Shown: positions 7,481 to 15,426 of the stretch, in pieces
Layout of the letters: each line of letters begins with the position of its first letter
How positions within the stretch are numbered: position 1 is the stretch's first letter
DNA from: Pontibacillus yanchengensis
GTDB taxonomy: Bacteria > Bacillota > Bacilli > Bacillales > BH030062
Length of the DNA stretch: 63,460 nt
Direction: 5' to 3'
Assembly: GCF_009856295.1 (NCBI RefSeq)
Contig: NZ_WMEU01000011.1
Location: 1 to 63,460 of the forward strand
Program-made: the position numbers and the translations under genes
Notes under the pieces: model-generated
The model's input: the letters and a program-made list of their open reading frames with translations, nothing else
Told to the model about the DNA's origin: nothing
The model's database searches: none

Positions 7481-7700
7481 TTGCGAGCAACATTTAAAGT
7501 TTCGGAGCAGTTTTTCCGATTTCAGAGCAACATTTCGAATTTGCGATCAAATTTTGGATTTTGCGATCACCTTTTTACATTTCGGAGCAACCGGGGTATG
7601 CGGACAGAAATGCGGTGGGCACCAGCCTAGCTGGAGGCTGTTGCGAGCGAGTTTTCGGAAATTGAAGCGATTTCTGAATATAGGAGCGACCGCCCCAATT
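7481..7700 (+). repeat. Degenerate tandem repeat with exact 20-bp period
   Basis: Units beginning TTGCGAGCAA, TTCGGAGCAG, TTCAGAGCAA, TTGCGATCAA, TTGCGATCAC and TTCGGAGCAA start at 7481, 7501, 7521, 7541, 7561 and 7581. After 60 bp of decayed sequence the same register resumes at 7641 (TTGCGAGCGA), 7661 (ATTGAAGCGA) and 7681 (shifted by one base). The second half of each unit is T-rich. The period is not a multiple of three, so this is not a protein repeat. It lies in the 0.7-kb gap between ybaK and rpsI. The rest of that gap, 7265-7480, shows nothing recognisable. Confidence 0.85.
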
Positions 7701-7737
7701 TCCCGGCCCATGTTTCCATTAATCCCAACATTGCGGG

Positions 7738-7860
7738 AGATGGCATGGGAACAAGGAGACTCCCGCAGGAGAAAGAGGTAGGCAAGATCCCCTAAGCACT
7801 TTTCCCCCGAAGGTAGCTTGCCAGCTCGCCGGCAGGACACGAGTTGTTCCCATGCCATCT
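7738..7860. repeat. Long inverted-repeat element with 17-bp perfect arms
   Basis: The arms AGATGGCATGGGAACAA (7738-7754) and its exact complement (7844-7860) enclose 89 bp. The interior has its own pairs, GGCAAG / CTTGCC and CTCCTGCGGGAG, and wording such as GGAGACTCCCGCAGGAG that resembles an interspersed repeat I remember from many Bacillus genomes. Six T follow the right arm on the plus strand. It could be a decayed mobile repeat that folds into a large stem in RNA or DNA. Confidence 0.7.
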
Positions 7861-7942
7861 TTTTTCTAACTAAAGCGTCGGAAACATCCCTCTTATAACG
7901 AACTAAAGTCTTCAAGATAATGGGGCGATTATGAAACAAAAA

Positions 7943-7976
7943 AATCCTCTGGCCAGATAGACCAGAGGATTTTTTG
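7943..7976 (-). terminator. Terminator of the rplM-rpsI operon
   Basis: A 10-bp stem (AATCCTCTGG / CCAGAGGATT) lies 18 bp after the rpsI stop codon. Runs of T follow on both strands. Confidence 0.9.
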
Positions 7977-7993
7977 ATATAGAAAGCGAAAAA

Positions 7994-8386
7994 TTAACGC
8001 TTTGAGAATTGTGGTGCACGACGTGCTTTTTTAAGACCGTATTTCTTACGCTCTTTCTTACGAGGGTCACGAGTTAGTAGACCTGCTCGCTTAAGAGAAG
8101 TACGGTATTCTGGGTCTGCTTCAAGAAGCGCACGTGCTACTCCGTGACGGATAGCACCAGCTTGACCAGTGAAGCCTCCACCATCAACGTTTACAAGAAC
8201 GTCATAATTACCTTCTGTTTCAGTAATTGCTAATGGTTGCTTTGTGATCACACGTAGTGTCTCGTATGGGAAATAATCTTCTGCGTTGCGATCATTAATA
8301 ACGATACGGCCTGTTCCTGGAACTAAACGTACACGAGCTGTAGACGTTTTACGACGACCAGTACCATTGTATTGTACTTGTGCCAC
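7994..8386 (-). CDS. rpsI: Small ribosomal subunit protein uS9
   Basis: uS9 sits in the 30S head and its C-terminal tail reaches the P-site tRNA. The 130-residue protein has the family features: GRRKTSTARVRL near the N-terminus, the GGGFTGQAGAIRHGVARAL core and the terminal SKR tail. It is the second gene of the two-gene rplM-rpsI operon, 19 bp after rplM and followed by a terminator. Expression is expected to be set by the L13 leader upstream of rplM. Confidence 0.97.
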   Translation of the reverse strand: MAQVQYNGTGRRKTSTARVRLVPGTGRIVINDRNAEDYFPYETLRVITKQPLAITETEGNYDVLVNVDGGGFTGQAGAIRHGVARALLEADPEYRTSLKRAGLLTRDPRKKERKKYGLKKARRAPQFSKR

Positions 8387-8405
8387 TATTGGTTACCTCC
8401 TTTAA

Positions 8406-8843
8406 TTATCCGCGAAGCTCAAGTGCTTCTGGTTTTTGTGCGTGATGCTTGTGTTCAGGACCTGCATACACATGAAGTTTCTTGCCCATTTTACGTCCTA
8501 GGCGTCCACCAGGTAGCATTCCTTTAATAGATGTTTCAAGCATTTCACGAGGGTATTTATTACGCATTTCTAGAGCAGAACGCTCACGAAGTCCACCTGG
8601 GTGGTTAGAGTGAGTGTAATACTTCTTGTCCGTAAGCTTATTTCCAGTAAGTTCAATTTTGTCTGCGTTAACAATGATTACGTTATCGCCAGTATCAACG
8701 TGCGGTGTGTAAGATGGCTTATGCTTTCCGCGAAGAACAGCAGCCACTTCACTAGCCAAACGACCTAGTGTTTGACCTTCCGCATCAACAACATACCATT
8801 TACGATCGATGTTGCCTTCATTTGCCATGAAAGTTGTGCGCAT
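8406..8843 (-). CDS. rplM: Large ribosomal subunit protein uL13
   Basis: uL13 is an early-assembling 50S protein that binds 23S rRNA. The 145-residue sequence begins MRTTFMANEGNIDRKW, exactly the Bacillus start. It carries the ADKIELTGNKLTDKKYY and GGLRERSALEM blocks, and length matches the family. AGGAGGGAA precedes the ATG. Between promoter and start lies an L13 leader, which in B. subtilis mediates feedback by L13. Confidence 0.97.
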   Translation of the reverse strand: MRTTFMANEGNIDRKWYVVDAEGQTLGRLASEVAAVLRGKHKPSYTPHVDTGDNVIIVNADKIELTGNKLTDKKYYTHSNHPGGLRERSALEMRNKYPREMLETSIKGMLPGGRLGRKMGKKLHVYAGPEHKHHAQKPEALELRG

Positions 8844-8940
8844 GGTCGGTTCCCTCCTGATTTCATTTGTTCATAAACGATTTTTTTATTCTCAACATAA
8901 TTAGTTTTCCGGGGCTAATCATGGTTTAGAAATAAAATGC
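8844..8940 (-). ncRNA. L13 autoregulatory leader RNA
   Basis: The roughly 95-nt transcribed leader of rplM contains the block ATGATTAGCCCCGGAAAAC followed by TAATTATGTTGAGAATAA and a late CGTTTATGAACA segment. I recognise these as the conserved core of the Firmicutes L13 leader family, in which ribosomal protein L13 binds to repress its own operon. The call rests on remembered motif and position, not on a covariance search. Confidence 0.75.
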
Positions 8941-8948
8941 CATAGATT

Positions 8949-8978
8949 ATAATATAACATTCTAATACCAAATGTCAA
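8949..8978 (-). promoter_or_regulatory. Promoter of rplM-rpsI
   Basis: A perfect TTGACA (8978-8973) is followed after 18 bp by TATTAT (8954-8949). Overlapping TATATT (16-bp spacing) and TATAAT (21-bp spacing) make the exact -10 uncertain. Confidence 0.75.
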
Positions 8979-9006
8979 TAGCATGTAACACCAGGAAACG
9001 TTGTTT

Positions 9007-9750
9007 TTAGTTATAATCTACTTTCCATAAAAATAAGCCTTGTGGTGGTGCTGTTTTGCCAGCTTTCCGTCGATCCTGTGCATCTAACATTTCTTGAATT
9101 TTTTCAGGTGGATGTTTTCCCTGGCCGACATCTAGTAGAGTTCCTACAAGAATTCTAACCATATTATATAAAAAGCCATCTCCTCGAAACGTAAAAATGA
9201 GCTCATCTTCTATCTTTTCACATGAAGCATGCGTAATGGTACGTACTTTATCACCTTTTAGGTGTGTTTTCATAGAGCAGAATGATGTGAAGTCATGTGT
9301 ACCTTCAATATACGTGCACGCTTCTGTTATTGCTTCCATGTCCATTTTGTAAGGAACATGATATCGGATATGTCGTTTAAAAATATCAGGCTCTTTGCGA
9401 TTTAAAACATAATATCGATACTCTTTTCCAGTGGTTTGGTGCTGAGCATGAAAGTTAGAGGCGACCTTTGTGACATGTAGGATGTGTATATCTGCAGGTA
9501 GCAACGTTTGCATGGCTTTTTTCCATTGATGCTCTTCAATCATAATGGGACTATCAAAGTGAATAACCTGCCCCATCGCATGAACACCTGCATCCGTTCG
9601 TCCCGACGCTATGATCCTTATTGAAGTGCCTTTATGCATTTTTGTTAATGCTTTTTCAATTTGCTCTTGCACGGTTCTCCCATTCACCTGTATTTGAAAA
9701 CCCGAATAGTTAGTGCCATCGTATTGGATTGTGCAACAAATACGTTCCAT
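9007..9750 (-). CDS. truA: tRNA pseudouridine synthase A (positions 38-40)
   Basis: TruA converts U38-U40 of tRNA anticodon arms to pseudouridine. The 247-residue enzyme shows the catalytic Asp (D53) in SGRTDAGVHA, the N-terminal IQYDGTNYSGFQ motif and the C-terminal FLYNMVRILVGTLLDVGQG block. Length is standard. It is the last gene of the ecfA1-ecfA2-ecfT-truA cluster, 13 bp after ecfT, an order conserved in Bacillus. The rplM promoter lies in its downstream spacer. Confidence 0.96.
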   Translation of the reverse strand: MERICCTIQYDGTNYSGFQIQVNGRTVQEQIEKALTKMHKGTSIRIIASGRTDAGVHAMGQVIHFDSPIMIEEHQWKKAMQTLLPADIHILHVTKVASNFHAQHQTTGKEYRYYVLNRKEPDIFKRHIRYHVPYKMDMEAITEACTYIEGTHDFTSFCSMKTHLKGDKVRTITHASCEKIEDELIFTFRGDGFLYNMVRILVGTLLDVGQGKHPPEKIQEMLDAQDRRKAGKTAPPQGLFLWKVDYN

Positions 9751-9763
9751 TATTACATCGCCT

Positions 9764-10561
9764 CTACTGTCTTGTTAAAAATACACCTATCATTACGAGA
9801 ATAAAAAAGGCTATTACATAGTAATCCTTTTTGGTTAATATTAATTCGCGAAGCTTTGTACGTCCCTCTCCACCTTGATACCCTCTAGCCTCCATGGCCA
9901 TTGCAAGCTCCTCAGCTCGTTTAAACGCACTCACGAACAACGGGACTAACAACGGAACAATCGCCTTCATACGCTCCTTTAATGGGCCGCTGCGAAAGTC
10001 TACTCCTCTGGATGCCTGTGCTTTAGATATCTTTTCTGTTTCTTGCATTAATGTCGGGATAAACCGCAAAGATATAGACATCATTAATGCCAATTCATGA
10101 ACAGGAAAACGAAGCTTTTTAAGTGGGGCCAGCAAGCTCTCAATTGCATCCGTTATCGATATAGGTGTTGTTGTCAGCGTTAGCATCGACGTCACCAATA
10201 TGAGCAAGAAGAACCTTAATGAAATGGATATCCCTTGTATCAAGGCTCCAGAATAGATTGGATAGGAAAAAATCTCATACAATACGTCCCCTTCTTTCGT
10301 CATAAAGACATGGAGAAAGAAAGTGAAAAGAATAATAAACCAAACTGGCTTCAACCCTTTTAATATAAATCCGAGCGGAATACGAGTAATTAGTACACTC
10401 CCCACTGCGAATAAGGTTAAAAGCAAGTAACTCATGAATGAATTAGCAAAAAATACAATGATAACAAAGAAAAAAATAATCGATATCTTCGTCCTAGGAT
10501 CCAGTTCGTGCACAATAGACTTGCCTGGCACATACTGCCCTATAACCATGGAACTGTTCAC
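9764..10561 (-). CDS. ecfT: Energy-coupling factor transporter transmembrane protein EcfT
   Basis: EcfT is the membrane coupling subunit of group II ECF importers, linking the EcfA1/EcfA2 ATPases to exchangeable vitamin- or metal-binding S components. The 265-residue protein has about five hydrophobic segments. Its long cytosolic coupling-helix region contains two Ala-Arg-Gly type motifs (QASRGVDF near 185 and AMEARGYQGG near 225) that dock into the ATPases. Translation starts at a GTG overlapping the ecfA2 stop by four bases (GTGA), which implies coupling. The substrate is set by S components encoded elsewhere. Confidence 0.95.
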   Translation of the reverse strand: MNSSMVIGQYVPGKSIVHELDPRTKISIIFFFVIIVFFANSFMSYLLLTLFAVGSVLITRIPLGFILKGLKPVWFIILFTFFLHVFMTKEGDVLYEIFSYPIYSGALIQGISISLRFFLLILVTSMLTLTTTPISITDAIESLLAPLKKLRFPVHELALMMSISLRFIPTLMQETEKISKAQASRGVDFRSGPLKERMKAIVPLLVPLFVSAFKRAEELAMAMEARGYQGGEGRTKLRELILTKKDYYVIAFFILVMIGVFLTRQ

Positions 10562-11427
10562 GCGTGGCCGCCCCCTTTCAGCTTACCATTTACAAGTTTA
10601 GCAAGCTCTTGGAGGGATTGCTTTTCATATGGGATACTGATATCAAGTTCCGCTTCAAGCTTTGCGAGTAATTCGATGATTTCCGGTACTTCTAATCCTA
10701 CTGCATTTAATGCTTCCTTTTGTCGAAATACCTCAATGGGTTTTCCTTGCATATACACTTCACCGTGATCCATCACTATACAGTAGTCAGCATAGGCAAG
10801 AGCATCCTCCATACTGTGCGTAACCAATACAGTGGTCAGGCCCTTATCCTCATGCAGGTCATGAAACATATTCATGATTTCCCGCTGGCCTTTCGGATCT
10901 AGACCTGCTGTTGGCTCATCTAAAACAAGTACATTAGGCTCCATTGCCAATACACCTGCAATAGCAACTCGTCGCATTTGTCCTCCACTTAAATCAAATG
11001 GAGAACGCTCTAGCATATCTGAGGACAACCCTACAGCGTTTAAAGAGGAATGTACACGCCGATAGATTTCTTCTTCGGACACCCCAAAATTGGAAGGGCC
11101 AAAAGCGATATCTTTTTGAATAGTTTCTTCAAATAATTGATGTTCAGGATACTGGAATACGACACCTACTTGTTCTCGAAGTGCTTTGAGGTTCGTCTTC
11201 TTCCTATCCGCATTAAGCGAATACTCTCCCACACGTACCTCCCCATGAGTCGGTAGTAACAAACCATTCAAATGTTGGATCATAGTCGACTTCCCTGAAC
11301 CTGTGTGACCAATGATGGCAACAAACGAGCCTGAGGGTATTGTGAATGACAAATTGTCAATTGCACGATGCTCGAATGGTGAATTGGGTTGATAGATATA
11401 CTTTACGTCATTGAATGATATTTCCAT
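10558..11427 (-). CDS. ecfA2: Energy-coupling factor ATPase EcfA2
   Basis: This is the second ATPase of the ECF module. Its 289 residues contain Walker A GHTGSGKST (40-48), Q-loop VFQYPEHQLFEE, signature LSGGQMRRVAIAG and Walker B LVLDEPTAGLD. The ATG lies inside the last codons of ecfA1 (25-bp overlap), and the stop overlaps the ecfT start, so the three genes appear translationally coupled. Membership as A2 rather than A1 follows gene order and the YQPNSPFEHRA segment between the first strands. Confidence 0.95.
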   Translation of the reverse strand: MEISFNDVKYIYQPNSPFEHRAIDNLSFTIPSGSFVAIIGHTGSGKSTMIQHLNGLLLPTHGEVRVGEYSLNADRKKTNLKALREQVGVVFQYPEHQLFEETIQKDIAFGPSNFGVSEEEIYRRVHSSLNAVGLSSDMLERSPFDLSGGQMRRVAIAGVLAMEPNVLVLDEPTAGLDPKGQREIMNMFHDLHEDKGLTTVLVTHSMEDALAYADYCIVMDHGEVYMQGKPIEVFRQKEALNAVGLEVPEIIELLAKLEAELDISIPYEKQSLQELAKLVNGKLKGGGHA

Positions 11428-12242
11428 AATTCATCTACCAATTCATTATGATTCATAGGTTCCTTTGAAAAATCCAAACCTAACTCTTTAAGCTCATGGG
11501 CTAGCTGAGTTACAAGTGGAGTACCAAGACCTATCTCTTGTAATTCTTCTTGCTTTGAAAACACGTCCCGTGGAGTACCCTCATACCACACTTCTCCATC
11601 GTTCATAACAATAACCCGATCCGCATACGTAACTTCATTTAAATCATGAGTAATGGTTACAATGGATACGTCTCGTTTGGTTCGTAAATGGCGTACGGTT
11701 TCCATAATCTCTCGTCTACCTTTTGGATCTAACATCGCAGTAGCCTCATCTAAAATCACTAAATCAGGTGCTACAGCTAAAATACTTGCGATTGCTACAC
11801 GTTGCTTTTGTCCACCTGATAATCGATGTGGCTCATGATTTTCATAACCCTCCATGCCAACAGTCTTCAAACTAGCTTCAATTCTTTCAACCATTTCTGG
11901 ACGTGGCACTCCGTGATTCTCAAGACCAAAGGCAACATCATCGATGACAGTTGTACCAACAAATTGATTATCAGGATTTTGAAACACCATACCTACTCGT
12001 TTTCGTATCTCCCAAATCGTCTGCTCATTAAGCATCATATCTGCAACGGAGATTGTTCCCTCCTGTGGAAATAAGAGACCATTCATAAGTTTGGCAATGG
12101 TCGATTTCCCTGAACCATTGTGCCCGATAATCGCAACCCATTCATTGGGGTGAATTGATATATTTAATTTATTTAAGATCCAAGGTTGTTCCTCCTGATA
12201 TTTAAAAGAAACACCCTCGAACGACAAAAAGCTCTTCCCCAT
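11403..12242 (-). CDS. ecfA1: Energy-coupling factor ATPase EcfA1
   Basis: EcfA1 is the first ATPase of the vitamin and metal ECF importer core. From the ATG at 12242 it has 279 residues. Walker A is GHNGSGKST (40-48), the Q-loop is VFQNPDNQFVG, the signature is LSGGQKQRVAIA and Walker B is LVILDEATAMLD. A frame extending to 12257 reads through a near-perfect GGAGGGGTGA ribosome binding site, so the shorter start is preferred. It follows rplQ after a terminator, as in B. subtilis. I could not find a convincing promoter in the 95 bp upstream, so it may depend on read-through. Confidence 0.95.
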   Translation of the reverse strand: MGKSFLSFEGVSFKYQEEQPWILNKLNISIHPNEWVAIIGHNGSGKSTIAKLMNGLLFPQEGTISVADMMLNEQTIWEIRKRVGMVFQNPDNQFVGTTVIDDVAFGLENHGVPRPEMVERIEASLKTVGMEGYENHEPHRLSGGQKQRVAIASILAVAPDLVILDEATAMLDPKGRREIMETVRHLRTKRDVSIVTITHDLNEVTYADRVIVMNDGEVWYEGTPRDVFSKQEELQEIGLGTPLVTQLAHELKELGLDFSKEPMNHNELVDELWKYHSMT

Positions 12243-12336
12243 TTCACCCCTCCTCATCTCTGCTCGATTGCCTCATGACGACATTTGTTGCTTCTATACT
12301 CATGCTTTTTTCCTTTAAAAAAAGCTCTAAACGTAT

Positions 12337-12386
12337 AAAAAAAGGGCTGGGAGTAACCTCGGAAGAGATTTCGTCCTGCCCTTTTT
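12337..12386 (-). terminator. Terminator after rplQ (end of the S10-spc-alpha operon)
   Basis: AAAAAGGGC pairs with GCCCTTTTT across a 50-nt structure whose interior can extend the stem (GGA / TCC). Seven T follow on the minus strand. It would end the ribosomal superoperon, with the ecf genes depending on partial read-through. Confidence 0.75.
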
Positions 12387-12396
12387 CTAACAAGGA

Positions 12397-12756
12397 TTAT
12401 ACGAATTCGATAATCGCTGTTTTTGCACCGTCACCTTTACGTGCACCAAGTTTCATGATGCGAGTGTATCCGCCTTGGCGGTCCTCATAACGTGGAGCGA
12501 TGTCTGAGAATAGCTTTTGAAGTGCTGTTTCACTGCTATCTTCGTCGGCTTTTTCGTTATATAAGAATGATTCTGCTTGACGACGGGCATGTAAATCGCC
12601 ACGTTTACCAAGTGTAATCATCTTTTCAACAACAGACTGAAGTTCTTTCGCTTTCGCTTCTGTTGTTTCAAGGCGCTCATGTACAATAAGGTCAGTGGCA
12701 AGATTGCGTAGTAATGCCATACGTACGTCAGTTGTGCGACCTAATTTTCTAGCCAT
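12397..12756 (-). CDS. rplQ: Large ribosomal subunit protein bL17
   Basis: bL17 is a bacterial 50S protein near the exit tunnel region. The 119-residue sequence has the family block RKLGRTTDVRMALLRNLATDLI and the C-terminal GGYTRIMKLGARKGDGA. Length is typical of Bacillus. It follows rpoA by 46 bp and is the last gene of the alpha operon, with a terminator starting ten bases after the stop codon. Confidence 0.97.
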   Translation of the reverse strand: MARKLGRTTDVRMALLRNLATDLIVHERLETTEAKAKELQSVVEKMITLGKRGDLHARRQAESFLYNEKADEDSSETALQKLFSDIAPRYEDRQGGYTRIMKLGARKGDGAKTAIIEFV

Positions 12757-12802
12757 GTCAGTTCCCTCCTTTACAGAGTATCTCTATATCAGCGACTTTA
12801 TC

Positions 12803-13747
12803 CTAGTCGTCTTTACGTAAGCCTAAGCCTAGTTCTTCAAGCTTATGCTTCACTTCCTCAAGAGATTTACGTCCAAGGTTACGAACCTTCATCATATCCT
12901 CTTCAGACTTTTGAGCAAGCTCTTGAACCGTGTTGATTCCAGCGCGCTTTAGGCAGTTGTAAGAACGTACAGATAAGTCAAGTTCTTCGATGGTCATTTC
13001 AAGAACCTTTTCTTTCTGGTCCTCTTCTTTTTCAACCATAATTTCTGCTTTTTGGGCTTCGTCGGTTAGTCCAACAAAAATATTTAGGTGTTCCATATAA
13101 ATCTTGGCACCTAAAGATACTGCTTCTTCTGGTCGAATGCTTCCGTCAGTCCATACGTCTAACGTTAGCTTATCAAAATTTGTCACCTGACCTACGCGAG
13201 TGTTTTCCACTTGGTAGGTTACACGTGAAATCGGAGTGAAAATGGAATCAACTGGAATGACGCCGATTGGCTGATCATCATGGTTGTTTGTTTCTGCAGG
13301 GCGATACCCACGTCCTTTTTCAGCAGTGATACGCATGCGTAAACTAGCATTCGTTTGAAGCGTCGCAATGTGGATTTCAGGGTTTAAAACCTCAACATCG
13401 CTATCATGCGTGATGTCTGCTGCCGTAACAGATCCTTCTCCCTGCACATCAATCTCCAACGTTTTCGTTTCTTCAGAAAAAATCTTCAGAGCTAGTTTCT
13501 TAAGATTAATCACGATTGTTGTAACATCTTCTACTACACCATCGATTGTTGAAAATTCATGAAGAGCTCCATCAATCTGAACTGATGTTACAGCAGCGCC
13601 AGGAAGTGAGGATAATAGGATACGACGCAAGGAGTTTCCTAGTGTTGTACCATACCCACGTTCAAGCGGTTCGACGACGAACTTTCCAAATGTTGCATCA
13701 TCGCTGATCTCAACCGTTTCAATTTTTGGCTTTTCAATTTCGATCAT
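12803..13747 (-). CDS. rpoA: RNA polymerase alpha subunit
   Basis: The alpha subunit nucleates polymerase assembly, and its C-terminal domain contacts UP elements and regulators. All 314 residues are present. The N-terminal domain (about 1-230) includes LERGYGTTLGNSLRRILLSSLPG, and after a flexible acidic linker the alpha-CTD (about 245-314) contains RSYNCLKRAGINTV and LGRKSLEEVKHKL. AGGAGGG lies about eight bases before the ATG. The 183-bp gap upstream carries candidate promoters and a strong hairpin, so expression may be separable from the upstream ribosomal genes. Confidence 0.98.
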   Translation of the reverse strand: MIEIEKPKIETVEISDDATFGKFVVEPLERGYGTTLGNSLRRILLSSLPGAAVTSVQIDGALHEFSTIDGVVEDVTTIVINLKKLALKIFSEETKTLEIDVQGEGSVTAADITHDSDVEVLNPEIHIATLQTNASLRMRITAEKGRGYRPAETNNHDDQPIGVIPVDSIFTPISRVTYQVENTRVGQVTNFDKLTLDVWTDGSIRPEEAVSLGAKIYMEHLNIFVGLTDEAQKAEIMVEKEEDQKEKVLEMTIEELDLSVRSYNCLKRAGINTVQELAQKSEEDMMKVRNLGRKSLEEVKHKLEELGLGLRKDD

Positions 13748-13780
13748 TAAATTTAACCCTCCTTCAAAACGTCGAAACCC

Positions 13781-13802
13781 CGGTTAGACTAAAGTCTAAC
13801 CG
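13781..13802 (-). other. Perfect hairpin in the rpoA leader
   Basis: Two exactly complementary 10-base arms (CGGTTAGACT and AGTCTAACCG) are separated by two bases, about 35 nt upstream of the rpoA start codon. No T-run follows on the minus strand (the next bases are GGGG), so it is not an ordinary terminator. It could stabilise the mRNA, mark processing or bind a regulator. Confidence 0.7.
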
Positions 13803-13885
13803 AAATTCCTCAGGTAGGCAGTCCCCGTTTTTGCACATCTTTTATATTATCAATCTTTTGTCTTGTGCAATGTTGTTTAATAGCT

Positions 13886-13925
13886 ATCATAACCCATTAT
13901 AGACAGGGTGACAAATTCTATACAA
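13886..13925 (-). promoter_or_regulatory. Two overlapping candidate promoters upstream of rpoA
   Basis: TTGTAT (13925-13920), 18 bp and TATAAT (13901-13896) overlap a second set, TTGTCA (13914-13909), 17 bp and TATGAT (13891-13886). Both lie just after the rpsK stop codon. Together they could supply extra rpoA-rplQ transcription inside the superoperon. Confidence 0.5.
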
Positions 13926-13930
13926 ACAAA

Positions 13931-14320
<390 letters not shown>

Positions 14321-14344
14321 AGAGTTTCACTTACCTCCTTTGCC

Positions 14345-14710
14345 TTATTTTTTCTTATTAGCGATTGTACGACGTGGACCTTTACGTGTACGAGAGTTGT
14401 TCTTCGTTTTTTGTCCGCGTAGTGGAAGACCACGACGGTGACGTACTCCACGATACGAGCCAATCTCAATTAAACGTTTAATATCTAGGGAGTTTTCACG
14501 GCGAAGATCACCTTCAACGTTGTATCCCTCAACAGCTTTACGAATCTGAGCTAGTTCATCTTCAGTAAGATCACGAACGCGTGTATCTTCTGCAACGCCA
14601 GCTTCAGCTACGATTTCTTTCGCTGTAGTATGGCCGATTCCATACACATAGGTTAATGAAATGACTACACGCTTGTCACGTGGAATGTCTATACCTGCAA
14701 CACGTGCCAT
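14345..14710 (-). CDS. rpsM: Small ribosomal subunit protein uS13
   Basis: uS13 lies in the 30S head and forms intersubunit bridge contacts and P-site tRNA contacts with its basic tail. The 121-residue sequence begins MARVAGIDIPRDKRVVISLTY, contains the helix-two-turn-helix segment, and ends with the tail GPRRTIANKKK. It lies 23 bp after rpmJ. Confidence 0.97.
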   Translation of the reverse strand: MARVAGIDIPRDKRVVISLTYVYGIGHTTAKEIVAEAGVAEDTRVRDLTEDELAQIRKAVEGYNVEGDLRRENSLDIKRLIEIGSYRGVRHRRGLPLRGQKTKNNSRTRKGPRRTIANKKK

Positions 14711-14733
14711 TCAGCAGTGCACCTCCTTCAGTA

Positions 14734-14847
14734 CTATCCTTGTTTTTGTTTATGCTTAGGGTTATCGCAAATAACCATTACTTTACCTTTACGACGGACA
14801 ACTTTGCATTTTTCGCAAATTGGTTTAACAGATGCTCTTACCTTCAT
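14734..14847 (-). CDS. rpmJ: Large ribosomal subunit protein bL36
   Basis: This is a 37-residue gene easily missed because of its length. Translation on the minus strand gives a protein starting MKVRASVKPICEKC, followed by KVVRRKGKVMVICDN, PKHKQKQG and a TAG stop. The four zinc ligands of the C+ form (C11, C14, C27 and H32) are present. GGAGG lies eight bases before the ATG; an extra in-frame ATG directly upstream could add one Met. It sits between infA and rpsM as in all Bacillus alpha operons. Confidence 0.96.
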   Translation of the reverse strand: MKVRASVKPICEKCKVVRRKGKVMVICDNPKHKQKQG

Positions 14848-14881
14848 CATCCATACCTCCTTTTAGACGGAGTATTTCACG

Positions 14882-15100
14882 CTACTTATAGCGGTAGGTA
14901 ATACGTCCTCTACTTAAATCATAAGGAGAAAGTTCAACCGTCACTTTATCTCCAGGCAAAATGCGAATGAAGTGCATACGTATTTTACCGGAAACATGGG
15001 CTAGCACAGTATGACCGTTTTCTAACTCCACTTTAAACATTGCATTAGGCAATGTGTCAACAACGGTACCTTCAACTTCAATTACATCTTCTTTCGCCAT
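14882..15100 (-). CDS. infA: Translation initiation factor IF-1
   Basis: IF-1 binds the 30S A site during initiation. The 72-residue S1/OB-fold protein begins MAKEDVIEVEGTVVDTLPNAMFKVELENGH and has HVSGKIRMHFIRILPGDKVTVELSPYDLSRGRITYRYK split across its later strands, identical in plan to B. subtilis IF-1. Its start codon lies inside the last codons of the KOW-domain gene (23-bp overlap), suggesting coupled translation. Confidence 0.97.
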   Translation of the reverse strand: MAKEDVIEVEGTVVDTLPNAMFKVELENGHTVLAHVSGKIRMHFIRILPGDKVTVELSPYDLSRGRITYRYK

Positions 15101-15413
15101 CGAGTTGATCCTCCTTCAAATCAGTCACTGCTTCATTTACAAATTTTGATAAGGCAAATCGGAGTTTGCCATTCGTTACGCGACCAGTTTCTAGAAGGCT
15201 GTTTTGGACTTCTGGGGATATATAGTCCATTAATTTAATGTGATGAACGTTCTTTTTCTTAGGACGATCATACTTTCTTTTCTCCCCATCCGCTAGCAGC
15301 ACAAAACGATTATCAACTACACCGATGATAATCATATATTGTTCTACCTCTCGCCCTTGCAAGACACGAACAACTTGACCTATTCGTGGACTCGACTCCG
15401 CTTCGTTCAACAA
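15078..15413 (-). CDS. ybzG: KOW-domain RNA-binding protein (YbzG-like)
   Basis: A 111-residue protein occupies the position of B. subtilis ybzG between map and infA. The N-terminal part reads IGQVVRVLQGREVEQYMIIIGVVDNRFVLLADG, a KOW/L14e-like fold expected to bind RNA. A basic segment (KRKYDRPKKKNVHHIKL) follows, then a C-terminal extension with unknown fold. It starts at a TTG with AAGGTGA upstream and overlaps infA by 23 bp. A role in ribosome biogenesis or in regulating infA is plausible from context, not shown. Confidence 0.85.
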   Translation of the reverse strand: MLNEAESSPRIGQVVRVLQGREVEQYMIIIGVVDNRFVLLADGEKRKYDRPKKKNVHHIKLMDYISPEVQNSLLETGRVTNGKLRFALSKFVNEAVTDLKEDQLDGERRCN

Positions 15414-15426
15414 CGATCACCTTCAC

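Noticed and set aside
7481..7700. Possible CRISPR array
   Set aside because: Repeats are degenerate, only about 10 conserved bases long, with 10-base intervals, and no cas gene is near.
7473..7939. Overlapping open frames on both strands (7473-7781 plus, 7547-7939 minus)
   Set aside because: They translate the degenerate 20-bp repeat and the inverted-repeat element, have no ribosome binding site, and show no recognisable protein features; the 20-bp period is incompatible with a conserved coding repeat.
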